A stretch of DNA of 25,171 nucleotides from Ruminococcus flavefaciens (GCA_004554385.1 SFMO01000124.1:1-25171); one strand, 5' to 3'. Counted from the stretch's first letter, positions 15,791 through 23,020 are shown. The notes: generated from the letters alone by a model not told the origin. Made by a program: numbers and translations.

Positions 15791-16401
15791 GCCGATATTG
15801 CGGCAAAAATAATGAGAAGAAGTCCTCCCGCCCATGAAAAGTCATGGTGCAGGGAGGATATTTTCATGCCCGTAATAGAACCGAGCAGAATGGCGGCAGC
15901 TCCGGATACAAAGGCTGCGGCAGAGGCATATACTGCGGATATTCCCGAGCCGCCGCAGCTGAGCCCTGTTGCCGCTGAGTCGAGAGAGCCTGCAAGAGCA
16001 AGAACAGCGGCTTCTCCCATGGATAATACCTTTGAGGAGTCTATATCAGCTGCGGAATCGTCAAGACAGAGCTTAAGAAATATGGATAGCTCGCCCATTT
16101 TCAGGGAAATACCGTCATTTTCGCGGATATGCCTGATAATGCTCCTGAGAAGGCTCTTTGCAATGTTTATTGAGCCTATGAAAATGAGTACCGCAGTGCC
16201 GATGATATGGATAATACGGGGATCTGTAAAGCACAGGAGCATATCGGAAAGAGTCAGGGAAATAAATAAAACCGCTGCCGAGAACATATCTATTATGAAA
16301 GCGGAGCTGACAGGTATCCTTACGCCGCTGTTGCAGCAGGCTGCCGAGGCAAGATATATGTCGATACTTACGATAAATGCGAGAAATATCTCTTTCAGCA
16401 A
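15787..16401 (-). CDS. YtaF/MntP-like integral membrane protein
   Basis: 204-aa polytopic membrane protein with two similar halves. Each half has an acidic signature in a membrane helix: VSIDIYLASA with D14 and GSLDSAATGLS with D141. This is the arrangement of MntP manganese exporters and of the sporulation membrane protein YtaF, and the length fits YtaF. The transported ion is not known. The start is placed at the TTG (16399-16401) eight bases after GGAGG; a GTG three codons earlier sits too close to the site. It is convergent with the phosphoesterase gene: the two TAA stops share the palindrome TTAA. Confidence 0.75.
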   Translation of the reverse strand: MLKEIFLAFIVSIDIYLASAACCNSGVRIPVSSAFIIDMFSAAVLFISLTLSDMLLCFTDPRIIHIIGTAVLIFIGSINIAKSLLRSIIRHIRENDGISLKMGELSIFLKLCLDDSAADIDSSKVLSMGEAAVLALAGSLDSAATGLSCGGSGISAVYASAAAFVSGAAAILLGSITGMKISSLHHDFSWAGGLLLIIFAAISA

Positions 16402-16462
16402 GATAAACACCTCCGCAGTATCATATGCTTCCGCTCAATGATCAGTGAGTAAAAAATGCAAA

Positions 16463-16502
16463 TTCAGCATGCTGAAAAGTAGTAATTTTGTACATCAAAA
16501 TT
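16463..16502. promoter_or_regulatory. Two palindromes in a divergent spacer, possible operators
   Basis: A perfect 14-bp palindrome TTCAGCATGCTGAA (16463-16476), then AATTTTG-5-CAAAATT (16484-16502), ending 12 bases before the -35 of the TIM-barrel gene promoter. They lie between the YtaF-like gene (minus) and the TIM-barrel gene (plus). Either could bind a dimeric regulator. Confidence 0.4.
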
Positions 16503-16514
16503 GTAATTTTATTA

Positions 16515-16542
16515 TTGACTTTCAGTCTGGATATGGTATAAT
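16515..16542 (+). promoter_or_regulatory. Promoter of the TIM-barrel/nrdR operon
   Basis: TTGACT (16515-16520), a 16-base spacer and a perfect TATAAT (16537-16542) with the extended element TATGG in front. The predicted leader is about 30 bases. Confidence 0.8.
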
Positions 16543-16579
16543 AAAAGAGTGTATCGTTAAATTGCAGGGAGGGATAATT

Positions 16580-17383
16580 TTGATAGCAGGTGTTTCTACA
16601 GCTTGCCTGTATCCCAAGCCTATTGAGGAGTCTCTTTATGAGCTTGCAGTCAACGGCGTATCAAATGTCGAGCTGTTCATCAATACTCATTCAGAGCTGA
16701 AAAAGAGCTTCGCACACGGCATTGCGAACCTTATGAAAAGATTCGATGTGAAATGCCGCTCTGTACATCCGTATACCTGCGAAATAGAGCCGCAGATGTT
16801 CTTTTCGGAGTACGAGAGAAGAATTGACGATATGCTTGAATATTACAAGCTTTACTTCAGATTTATGAATATTGTGGGAGCTGATATATTTGTATTTCAC
16901 GGCGGAAAGCCATCATCAATATGTACTCCCGAGTTCTACTGCGAAAGGTTTTCAAGGCTTTACAGGATCGGTAAGGAGTTTGGCGTAACAGTCGCCATAG
17001 AGAACGTTTCACGCTGTAAGAGCGGCTCTTCAGCCTTCATAAAGGAGATAAAGAATATGCTTGGCAGCGAGTTTGCTTTCGTCCTCGACACGAAGCAGGC
17101 ACTGCGCTCAAATGAGAATCCTCTGAATTTTCTCGATGTCGTTGGCGATAAGATCTCCAATGTCCATATCAGCGATTCGGGCGAAATGGGAGACTGTCTG
17201 CTCATAGGCAGAGGAAGATTCAACTTTAAGCAGTTCTTTGAAAAGCTTGCAGTATACAATTCGGATTGCAGCGTTATCCTTGAGCTTTACAGAAGCGGTT
17301 TTTCCGGTATAAGCGATCTTATATCAAGCTATAACAAGCTCAGTAGGATGACTGAACCTTACGGCAGGGAGCAGAAATTATGA
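16580..17383 (+). CDS. Sugar phosphate isomerase/epimerase-like TIM barrel
   Basis: 267-aa protein of the xylose isomerase-like (AP endonuclease 2) superfamily. The metal-binding pattern of the barrel is readable: H107 in FHGGK, E141 in IENVS, D170 in VLDTKQ, H196 in NVHISD and E235 in ILELYR. These point to an active metal-dependent isomerase, epimerase or related lyase; the substrate cannot be named. The start is TTG at 16580-16582 with GGGAGGG six bases ahead. A longer frame from 16445 would include the promoter. The stop overlaps the nrdR start by four bases, so the pair is co-translated. Confidence 0.85.
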   Translation: MIAGVSTACLYPKPIEESLYELAVNGVSNVELFINTHSELKKSFAHGIANLMKRFDVKCRSVHPYTCEIEPQMFFSEYERRIDDMLEYYKLYFRFMNIVGADIFVFHGGKPSSICTPEFYCERFSRLYRIGKEFGVTVAIENVSRCKSGSSAFIKEIKNMLGSEFAFVLDTKQALRSNENPLNFLDVVGDKISNVHISDSGEMGDCLLIGRGRFNFKQFFEKLAVYNSDCSVILELYRSGFSGISDLISSYNKLSRMTEPYGREQKL

Positions 17384-17856
17384 AGTGTCCATACTGCGGA
17401 TATGAAGATTTGAAAGTAATAGATTCACGTCCTGTCGATGACAAGACAAGACGCAGGAGAGAATGTGTCAGATGCGGCGAAAGGTTTACCACCTATGAGG
17501 CTGTGGAAGTCCCGCTCCTTATGGTGGAAAAGAGAGACGGAAGCGTTCAGCTCTTTGATAAAGCCAAGCTCATCAACGGCATAGTCTCGGCTATAAAAAA
17601 GAGACCTGTCTCAGCTGAGAAGGTCACGGAAATAGCGAACTACGTCGAGAATTATTACGCAAATGCCCTCAGGACCGTTGCAAGGTCCACGGAGATAGGC
17701 GAGCTCGTACTTGACAGACTCAGAGAGATAGATCCTATATCCTATATAAGATTTGCCTCTGTATATAAGGACTTTACCGATATAGACAGCTTTGTAGCGG
17801 CTATAAGCGAATTTGACGAGAAAAAACAAAAAACGGATGAATATTCCGAAATATAA
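17380..17856 (+). CDS. nrdR: Transcriptional repressor NrdR
   Basis: 158-aa repressor of ribonucleotide reductase genes that senses ATP/dATP. The zinc ribbon is intact: C3, C6 (MKCPYCG) and C29, C32 (ECVRCGERFTTYE). An ATP-cone domain follows at about 49-139 (VEKRDGSVQLFDKAKLINGI to SYIRFASVYKDF). Length and sequence are typical. It starts on the ATGA overlap with the TIM-barrel gene and is followed 19 bases later by a small membrane protein gene. No ribonucleotide reductase gene is in the window. Confidence 0.97.
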   Translation: MKCPYCGYEDLKVIDSRPVDDKTRRRRECVRCGERFTTYEAVEVPLLMVEKRDGSVQLFDKAKLINGIVSAIKKRPVSAEKVTEIANYVENYYANALRTVARSTEIGELVLDRLREIDPISYIRFASVYKDFTDIDSFVAAISEFDEKKQKTDEYSEI

Positions 17857-17875
17857 AACTATGGAGGTTTTTACC

Positions 17876-18274
17876 ATGAGTAACAACGGCACACCAAACG
17901 GACTGGACGATTTCCTTGAGAATTTCAATGACATCAATGCCCAGAATACATTTTCAGATGCAGATGTGAAAAAGAATTCGGCGATCGCAGCTATCGTATA
18001 TCTTTTACCGATCCTTTTCTTCCTTCCTATATGCATAGACGGAAATTCAAATTACTGTAAGTTCCATGCAAATCAGTCACTTACATGGCTTATCGTAGTT
18101 GTTATTTTAAGCATTATATTTGCTATTCTTGGAATGATACCATTTATCGGCGGACTTTTCAGATTGATCTTCGTACTTCTCGTGCTTGCAATTGATTTCG
18201 GCTTTATTTACGGATCAGTAAAAGGCAAGGCACTGAGATTACCATACATAGGAAGCATTCTTAACGTATTCTGA
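17876..18274 (+). CDS. Small DUF4870-like membrane protein
   Basis: 132-aa protein. A polar Asn/Asp-rich N-terminus (1-33) is followed by three predicted membrane helices (about 35-53, 70-86 and 92-113). The segment KNSAIAAIVYLLPILFFLP followed by NYCKFHANQSLTWLI matches the DUF4870/Tic20-like pattern, in which a helix is followed by a conserved H-x-x-Q-S motif. Function is unknown. The ATG at 17876 has GGAGG eight bases ahead. It is last in the operon with nrdR; its stop is 2 bases from the stop of the convergent lipoprotein gene, leaving no room for a separate terminator. Confidence 0.8.
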   Translation: MSNNGTPNGLDDFLENFNDINAQNTFSDADVKKNSAIAAIVYLLPILFFLPICIDGNSNYCKFHANQSLTWLIVVVILSIIFAILGMIPFIGGLFRLIFVLLVLAIDFGFIYGSVKGKALRLPYIGSILNVF

Positions 18275-18276
18275 TC

Positions 18277-18684
18277 TCAGCTTACAGGCATTCTGATACT
18301 GCCGCTGTCTTCACTGTATACCATCGAAGCAACGGCAGTATTATCGCATACAATGAGCTCTGCAAGCATTTTTTTGCAGTCAGGACTGTAGTTTTTTACC
18401 TCATAGACATAAAGACGGGCATCCCTTCCTGCGTATCTGCGCAGAGGAAGTCCCTGTTTGTCCTGCATGAGAGCATATTCCTCATATTTTTCGGAAAAGC
18501 TCGATGGGATAGATATGTTTTTCTCTGATATTTCCTCGACCTCCCAGCCGTGTGAGGCAAAATAGCCTATGCGCTGAGATACACTTTCAGCAGCTACGGA
18601 GGATACGGGAATATCTTCATTTCTGCTGCATGCCGCAAGTGCAAAGGCAGCTGCAGCAAAAGCCATGAATATAGTTTTTTTCAT
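18277..18684 (-). CDS. DUF4830-type lipoprotein
   Basis: 135 aa. A signal peptide ends at a lipobox, LAAC, with C19 as the lipidated residue, so the protein should be anchored on the outer face of the membrane. The mature part matches the DUF4830 pattern: FASHGWEVEE, then SIPSSFSEKYEEYALMQDKQ, GLPLRRYAGRDARLYVYEV and a final AELIVCDNTAVASMVY. Function is unknown. The ATG at 18682-18684 has AAGGGGTG ahead. It is divergent from the RsuA-like gene, with a 77-bp spacer. Confidence 0.8.
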   Translation of the reverse strand: MKKTIFMAFAAAAFALAACSRNEDIPVSSVAAESVSQRIGYFASHGWEVEEISEKNISIPSSFSEKYEEYALMQDKQGLPLRRYAGRDARLYVYEVKNYSPDCKKMLAELIVCDNTAVASMVYSEDSGSIRMPVS

Positions 18685-18761
18685 GTGGTCACCCCTTTAA
18701 TCAAAATGCGGTAGTAAATCTTATTCAACCATGTTCGTACATTATACCGAAAGGAGCAGCT

Positions 18762-19547
18762 ATGGCGCAGATAAGACTTGATAAATTCATATCCGAGCGC
18801 ACAGAGTACTCCAGAAGTCAGATAAAGGAGCTTGCAGCCAAAGGTAAGATAACCGTTGACGGCATTGCTGTAAAGCGTTCTGACACAAAGATAGATGGCG
18901 ATACAGCCGCGGTAAATGTCTGCGGACAGGAGCTGAAAAGCTCAAAATACAGATACATACTTCTGAACAAGCCGCAGGGCTATGTGTGCTCTACCGACGA
19001 TAAGGACGGAGAGATCGTCCTCAGGCTTATACCGCAGGAAATGCGCACAAAGGGTATGTTTCCCGCAGGCCGGCTTGACAAGGACAGTACGGGGGCACTG
19101 CTTATCACAGACGACGGAGAGCTGGCTCACCAGATATTGTCACCACGCCGAAAAATAACCAAAATTTATATTGTGAAACTTGCCAGACCATTTGAAAATA
19201 ATTATATTAACAAATTTGCGGAGGGAATCAGGCTCGCCGATGGTGAAACTTGTCTCCCTGCTCGGGTGAAAAAGGCGGAAAATAGCGATATACTGGCAGC
19301 AATCGAAATTTGTGAAGGAAAATATCATCAAGTTAAAAGAATGTTCGCAGCGGTGGGCAATCACGTAGAAAGACTGGCGCGTGTTTCACTGGGATCACTG
19401 GTTTTGCCCGAAAAACTGGCAATCGGTGAGTGTATGGAATTATTGCACAAAGATGTTGAAAACTTGTTCAAACCACAGGATTTTGATCTTTTTTGCCATC
19501 AATTTTTCCCTATTTTTTCGGCAAATCTAATAAACAACGATTTATAA
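18762..19547 (+). CDS. RsuA-like 16S rRNA pseudouridine synthase
   Basis: 261-aa protein. An N-terminal S4 domain (about 1-58, MAQIRLDKFISERTEYSRSQ) is followed by the RsuA/RluB catalytic domain with GRLDKDSTGALLITDDGE at 103-120; D106 is the catalytic aspartate. SPRRKITKIYIV favours the RsuA branch, which modifies U516 (E. coli numbering) of 16S rRNA. Members of RluB/E/F type cannot be ruled out. AAAGGAG precedes the ATG. The second half (from about 19140) is clearly more AT-rich in codon choice, and the last 25 or so residues extend past the usual fold. Confidence 0.88.
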   Translation: MAQIRLDKFISERTEYSRSQIKELAAKGKITVDGIAVKRSDTKIDGDTAAVNVCGQELKSSKYRYILLNKPQGYVCSTDDKDGEIVLRLIPQEMRTKGMFPAGRLDKDSTGALLITDDGELAHQILSPRRKITKIYIVKLARPFENNYINKFAEGIRLADGETCLPARVKKAENSDILAAIEICEGKYHQVKRMFAAVGNHVERLARVSLGSLVLPEKLAIGECMELLHKDVENLFKPQDFDLFCHQFFPIFSANLINNDL

Positions 19548-19565
19548 CTTTGGCAATTTAGCAAC

Positions 19566-19594
19566 TTGAAATATTTCGCAAAGTATGGTATCAT
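19566..19594 (+). promoter_or_regulatory. Promoter of the sugar-ABC ATPase gene
   Basis: TTGAAA (19566-19571), a 17-base spacer and TATCAT (19589-19594), each one base from consensus, with TATGG as an extended -10. It lies 18 bases after the preceding gene and gives a leader of about 60 bases. Confidence 0.75.
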
Positions 19595-19660
19595 ATTATC
19601 GTACTGATAATGGAAAAAAATATATCGGCACAAAAATTTAACTGGAGGACTGGATTAAAA

Positions 19661-20791
19661 ATGGCAGGCTTAACACTTAAAAACATTTATAAGAAATATC
19701 CGGGCGGCGTAACTGCTGTTTCTGATGTTAATTTAGAGATAAGAGATAAGGAGTTCATCGTTCTCGTTGGACCTTCCGGATGCGGTAAGTCAACAACTCT
19801 CCGTATGATCGCTGGTCTTGAGGAAATATCAGAGGGCGAGCTCTATATAGGCGACAGACTCGTTAATGATATTGCACCTAAGGACAGAGATATTGCAATG
19901 GTATTCCAGAACTATGCTCTTTATCCTCACATGACAGTATTTGAGAACATGGCTTTCGGACTCAAGCTCCGTAAGGTTCCTAAGGATGAGATCGAGAGAA
20001 AGGTAAACGAGGCTGCTAAGATCCTCGACCTTACACACCTCCTCGACAGAAAGCCTAAGGCTATGTCCGGTGGTCAGAGACAGAGAGTTGCTCTCGGTCG
20101 TGCTATCGTTCGTTCACCTAAGGTATTCCTTCTTGACGAGCCTCTCTCAAACCTCGATGCTAAGCTTCGTGCTCAGATGAGAACCGAGATTGCTAAGATC
20201 CACAAGAAGCTCGGTACAACATTTATCTACGTAACTCATGACCAGACAGAGGCTATGACAATGGGTGACAGAATCGTTTGTATGAAGGACGGTTTCGTTC
20301 AGCAGATCGATACACCTCAGAACCTCTATGAGAACCCTGTAAACAAGTTCGTTGCAGGCTTCCTCGGCTCACCTCAGATGAACTTCATCGACGCAGAGCT
20401 CAAGGAAGAGTACGGTCAGTATATAGTTGAATTCGGTGCTGCAAACGGCAGAGGCAACAGATACCAGATCATCGTTCCTGAGTCAAAGGTAAACGAGGAT
20501 CTCGCTGCTTACGTTGGCAAGGAGATCGTACTTGGTGTACGTCCTGAGTCTATCCACGATGAGGAAATGTACCTCTCAAATGCTTCAACAGGTATTATTG
20601 AGGCTAACGTTGAGATCACAGAAATGATGGGTGCTGAGACATACCTCTATCTCCTCTGCGAGGGTATTCCGCTTACAGCAAGAGTTAGCCCAAGATCAAC
20701 AGCAAGATCCGGAGATGATATCAAGGTTGCTATCGATCCAAACAGAATCCACATCTTTGACAAGGAAACTGAAAAGGCTATTGTAAACTGA
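19661..20791 (+). CDS. Sugar ABC transporter ATPase, MsmK/UgpC type
   Basis: 376-aa nucleotide-binding subunit of carbohydrate (CUT1) importers. Walker A GPSGCGKST is at 38-46, the Q-loop glutamine Q83 in VFQNYALYPH, the signature SGGQR at 136-140, Walker B VFLLDE at 155-160 and the switch H193 in VTHDQTEAM. The C-terminal third (about 240-376) is the regulatory OB/TOBE domain. The ATG at 19661 follows TGGAGG; a frame-open ATG at 19610 lacks a ribosome site. No permease or binding-protein gene is adjacent, so it is likely a shared ATPase serving several importers (known for MsmK). Codon choice is strongly biased, suggesting high expression. A double hairpin follows. Confidence 0.93.
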   Translation: MAGLTLKNIYKKYPGGVTAVSDVNLEIRDKEFIVLVGPSGCGKSTTLRMIAGLEEISEGELYIGDRLVNDIAPKDRDIAMVFQNYALYPHMTVFENMAFGLKLRKVPKDEIERKVNEAAKILDLTHLLDRKPKAMSGGQRQRVALGRAIVRSPKVFLLDEPLSNLDAKLRAQMRTEIAKIHKKLGTTFIYVTHDQTEAMTMGDRIVCMKDGFVQQIDTPQNLYENPVNKFVAGFLGSPQMNFIDAELKEEYGQYIVEFGAANGRGNRYQIIVPESKVNEDLAAYVGKEIVLGVRPESIHDEEMYLSNASTGIIEANVEITEMMGAETYLYLLCEGIPLTARVSPRSTARSGDDIKVAIDPNRIHIFDKETEKAIVN

Positions 20792-20824
20792 TTAATTCTT
20801 TTCATATTTATCCTTTCTTTCTTA

Positions 20825-20852
20825 GTACACAGCGCCGCAAGACGTTGTGTAC
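20825..20852 (+). terminator. First of two hairpins after the ABC ATPase gene
   Basis: GTACACAGCG pairs with CGTTGTGTAC (10 bp, one G-T pair) around an 8-base loop. There is no T run after it, so it may protect the 3' end or assist the terminator that follows 9 bases later. Confidence 0.5.
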
Positions 20853-20861
20853 GCGCAAATC

Positions 20862-20888
20862 ACCGCAGTAGATATACTGCGGTTTTTT
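20862..20888 (+). terminator. Intrinsic terminator of the ABC ATPase gene
   Basis: A perfect 9-bp stem (ACCGCAGTA with TACTGCGGT, loop GATA) runs straight into six T. It ends 35 bases before the PepV-like gene. Confidence 0.9.
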
Positions 20889-20923
20889 GTGTTATAGGTA
20901 AAATTTAACTACAGGAGAATTCT

Positions 20924-22222
20924 ATGAGCAGGATCAGAGATTATATTGAAGCACATAAGCAGGAAATGATCGATTTCCTGGCTGAATTAGTGGCGATACC
21001 AAGCGTACAGGGTGAGGAAGAGCAGGGCTTTCCTTTCGGCAGGATGCCTGCAAAGGCACTGGAAACCATGCTGAAAAAGTGTGAGGAGTTCGGTTTTGCC
21101 GTTGATAATGTGGAAAACTACGCAGGCTCGGCAGATATAAACGGACTTGTACCTCAGCTTGCCGTGCTTACTCATCTGGACGTTGTTCCTGTGGGTACGG
21201 GATGGACTACAGACCCCTATGTACTGCGCTATGAGCCTGATACAGACAAGCTGGTGGGACGCGGTGCTATTGACGATAAGGGACCTGCCGTTGCGGCTCT
21301 CTTCGCGGCAAGGGCTGTCAGGGAACTGGGTTTTCCACTGAAAAAGGGCATACGTCTTATTTTCGGTACAAATGAGGAAAACGGCTCCGCGGACCTTGCA
21401 TACTACCGAAAAAACCGCGATTTACCGCCAATGGTATTCACTCCCGACGGCGAGTACCCCGTTATAAATGCCGAAAAGGGAATGCTGAGAGTATACTTTT
21501 CAACAGCTGCACCTGAGAATGTTGAAATACAGGCAGGTACAGTCATCAACGCTGTCCCTTCATGCTGTAAGGTTCAGATGCTTGTGGCAGAAAAAGCAGG
21601 TCCGAAGTCTGTTTTCGGCACTGTTGAAGGGCGATCGGCTCATGCTTCGACTCCCGAAAAGGGCGAAAATGCCATAACGAAGTTCCTTTCAGATGAGAAT
21701 AACAATATTCCGGCGCTGAAAAGGCTTTCGGAGCTATTTCCCCACGGCGAACTGAACGGCAGGAGCTGCGGACTGGGCTTCAGAGACGATAAATCAGGCG
21801 ATATGACCTGTGTGCTCTCAATGCTGAATACCGAAAACGGCAGGCTCTGCGGCGGTATCGATATACGTTTTCCTCTTGACCGCACAAAGGCTGAGATAAG
21901 CGGTATAATATGCGGAAAGCTTCGTGAATCAGGCTTCGATATTGATTCCTGCGAGGGCGTAGAGCCTCACTGTACCGACGAAAACAGCGAGTTCGTACAG
22001 GCACTTCTCCGAGTCTATGAGCGTGTCACAGGTGATAAGGGAAGCTGTATAGCTATCGGCGGCGGCACCTACGTCCATGAGATAGAGGGCGGAGTTGCCT
22101 TCGGTGCGGAGTTTCCCAACGAGGACGGACATATGCACTGCCCGGATGAGTTCATTACCGTGTCAAATCTGATGAAAAATGCAGAGATCATGGCAGAGGC
22201 AATGGTTGAGCTGTGCTGTTGA
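20924..22222 (+). CDS. M20 family dipeptidase, PepV-like
   Basis: 432-aa zinc-dependent cytoplasmic dipeptidase. The M20 pattern is complete: H84 and D86 in THLDVVP, the bridging aspartate in the IDDKG motif (D117/D118), catalytic and ligand glutamates E151/E152 in TNEENGS, D175 in TPDGEYP and H405 in HMHCPDE. The PepV hallmark of a start with FPFG after the first helices is present (GFPFGRMPAKALETML). It probably completes breakdown of imported peptides. AGGAG lies seven bases before the ATG. It stands as a single gene between two terminators; no clear promoter was found in the 35 bases ahead of it, so read-through is possible. Confidence 0.92.
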   Translation: MSRIRDYIEAHKQEMIDFLAELVAIPSVQGEEEQGFPFGRMPAKALETMLKKCEEFGFAVDNVENYAGSADINGLVPQLAVLTHLDVVPVGTGWTTDPYVLRYEPDTDKLVGRGAIDDKGPAVAALFAARAVRELGFPLKKGIRLIFGTNEENGSADLAYYRKNRDLPPMVFTPDGEYPVINAEKGMLRVYFSTAAPENVEIQAGTVINAVPSCCKVQMLVAEKAGPKSVFGTVEGRSAHASTPEKGENAITKFLSDENNNIPALKRLSELFPHGELNGRSCGLGFRDDKSGDMTCVLSMLNTENGRLCGGIDIRFPLDRTKAEISGIICGKLRESGFDIDSCEGVEPHCTDENSEFVQALLRVYERVTGDKGSCIAIGGGTYVHEIEGGVAFGAEFPNEDGHMHCPDEFITVSNLMKNAEIMAEAMVELCC

Positions 22223-22237
22223 TTTAAAATGTAAAGT

Positions 22238-22304
22238 GCTCGTACAATGCGCAGTAAGCGATGTACGAGCTGCTCGTGACAGGCGGACATTAAGTCCGCC
22301 TTTT
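22238..22304 (+). terminator. Long hairpin followed by intrinsic terminator after the dipeptidase gene
   Basis: GCTCGTACA (22238-22246) pairs with TGTACGAGC (22262-22270). Then the terminator proper has stem AGGCGGAC (22281-22288) with GTCCGCCT (22294-22301), loop ATTAA and a TTTTATT tail. It lies between convergent genes; on the minus strand no T run follows the stem, so it mainly serves the plus strand. Confidence 0.85.
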
Positions 22305-22305
22305 A

Positions 22306-22674
22306 TTATCTGTCCGTTTTATCAGTTGTTGTGGACTTTTCTTCGTCGTGCTCCTTATCCCCGTCAAGACCGTCTATAACGTCGTCAGCGGCGTTCTGAG
22401 CGCCGTCAATGATGTCTTTGCCTGCATTGCCTGCACCGCTGACTATATCCTTTCCTGCGTCGCCTATGCCGTCAGCAGCGTCGTCAACGCGATCTTTAAC
22501 GGAGTTATCTTTATCTTTAGTGGTCGTGCTCTCGTATCGCTTTTCAGTTGTGGTGTCCTCTATGACTGCGCCGTTTCCGTCGTCTGTGTAATGACCGTCG
22601 TTATTGTCGCCACAGCCTGTAAGAGTTGCACAAACCGTAAAAAATATGGAGCATATTGCTAAAAGCTTTTTCAT
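22306..22674 (-). CDS. Small low-complexity lipoprotein
   Basis: 122 aa. The signal peptide MKKLLAICSIFFTVCATLTG ends at C21 (lipobox LTGC), so it is a predicted lipoprotein. A Thr/Asp/Lys-rich spacer follows (about 38-60). Then come three similar 10-12 residue units with the pattern G-x-A-G-K-D-I-(V/I), at about 70-79, 81-90 and 93-101 (GDAGKDIVSG, GNAGKDIIDG, NAADDVIDG), and an acidic/Thr tail. No family is recognised; the repeats suggest an amphipathic helix. The ATG at 22672-22674 with AAAGGA ten bases ahead is preferred over one three codons earlier. Its upstream region is the DnaA-box cluster. Confidence 0.8.
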   Translation of the reverse strand: MKKLLAICSIFFTVCATLTGCGDNNDGHYTDDGNGAVIEDTTTEKRYESTTTKDKDNSVKDRVDDAADGIGDAGKDIVSGAGNAGKDIIDGAQNAADDVIDGLDGDKEHDEEKSTTTDKTDR

Positions 22675-22712
22675 ACAAATCATATCCTTTACAGAGTATC
22701 GCTGAGGAGTCG

Positions 22713-22891
22713 TTTTCCACAGCGTATTTTTATTGTTTACTCATTTTCCCTGATTATCCACATGGTTTTCAACTTTTTACAGTTTCCAGAAAGTGTATTT
22801 TACGTTGTTTTCCACTCTTTCAACAGGGTTTTCAACATACAAACAGATATATCCACACTGGATTCAACACCTTGTTGAAAACTTTTCCACC
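22713..22891. other. Third cluster of DnaA-box-like sites, far from dnaA
   Basis: In 179 bp of gene-free DNA: TTTTCCACA at 22713-22721, a perfect TTATCCACA at 22754-22762, TTTTCAACT at 22766-22774, TTTTCCACT at 22808-22816, CTTTCAACA at 22817-22825, TTTTCAACA at 22829-22837, ATATCCACA at 22849-22857, a weak GATTCAACA, an inverted TTTTCAACA at 22873-22881 and TTTTCCACC at 22883-22891. These are the same variants seen on both sides of dnaA. DnaA binding is inferred. Possible jobs are titration of DnaA, a part of the origin, or control of the flanking genes. Confidence 0.7.
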
Positions 22892-23020
22892 CCCTTGTGA
22901 AATATAATTCGGACTATATTGCTATTTTTGAATTGTTAAAAGATGTTGCAATCATAGCATAAATAGTCAGTATATTTTTTTACTGATGTGAGTTTTACAT
23001 AAACAGAGAAGGTTTTTTTA
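22892..23020. other. AT-rich gene-free tract beside the DnaA-box cluster
   Basis: No gene here. The stretch is strongly AT-rich and includes TCAGTA and TACTGA flanking a T run (about 22970-22986). It follows the box cluster directly, the order seen at the 3' end of the dnaA-dnaN spacer, and leads into the promoter at 23021. Confidence 0.4.

Noticed and set aside
14393..15835. Long minus-strand open frame (480 codons) opposite gyrA and the phosphoesterase gene
   Set aside because: It lies antisense to two clear genes, crosses the gyrA terminator, shows no family motif, and its openness follows from codon bias of the real genes.
15812..16441. Plus-strand open frame of 209 codons over the YtaF-like gene
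   Set aside because: Antisense to a protein with clear membrane helices and paired acidic motifs; no ribosome site and no sensible domain.
22348..22662. Plus-strand open frame opposite the small lipoprotein
   Set aside because: Antisense to a gene with a good signal peptide, lipobox and ribosome site; hydrophobic content comes from reading the repeats backwards.
22681..22910. Reading the TTTTCAACA-rich spacer as a CRISPR array
   Set aside because: Units are 9-12 bp with irregular spacing and mixed orientation; no long identical repeats and no cas genes.
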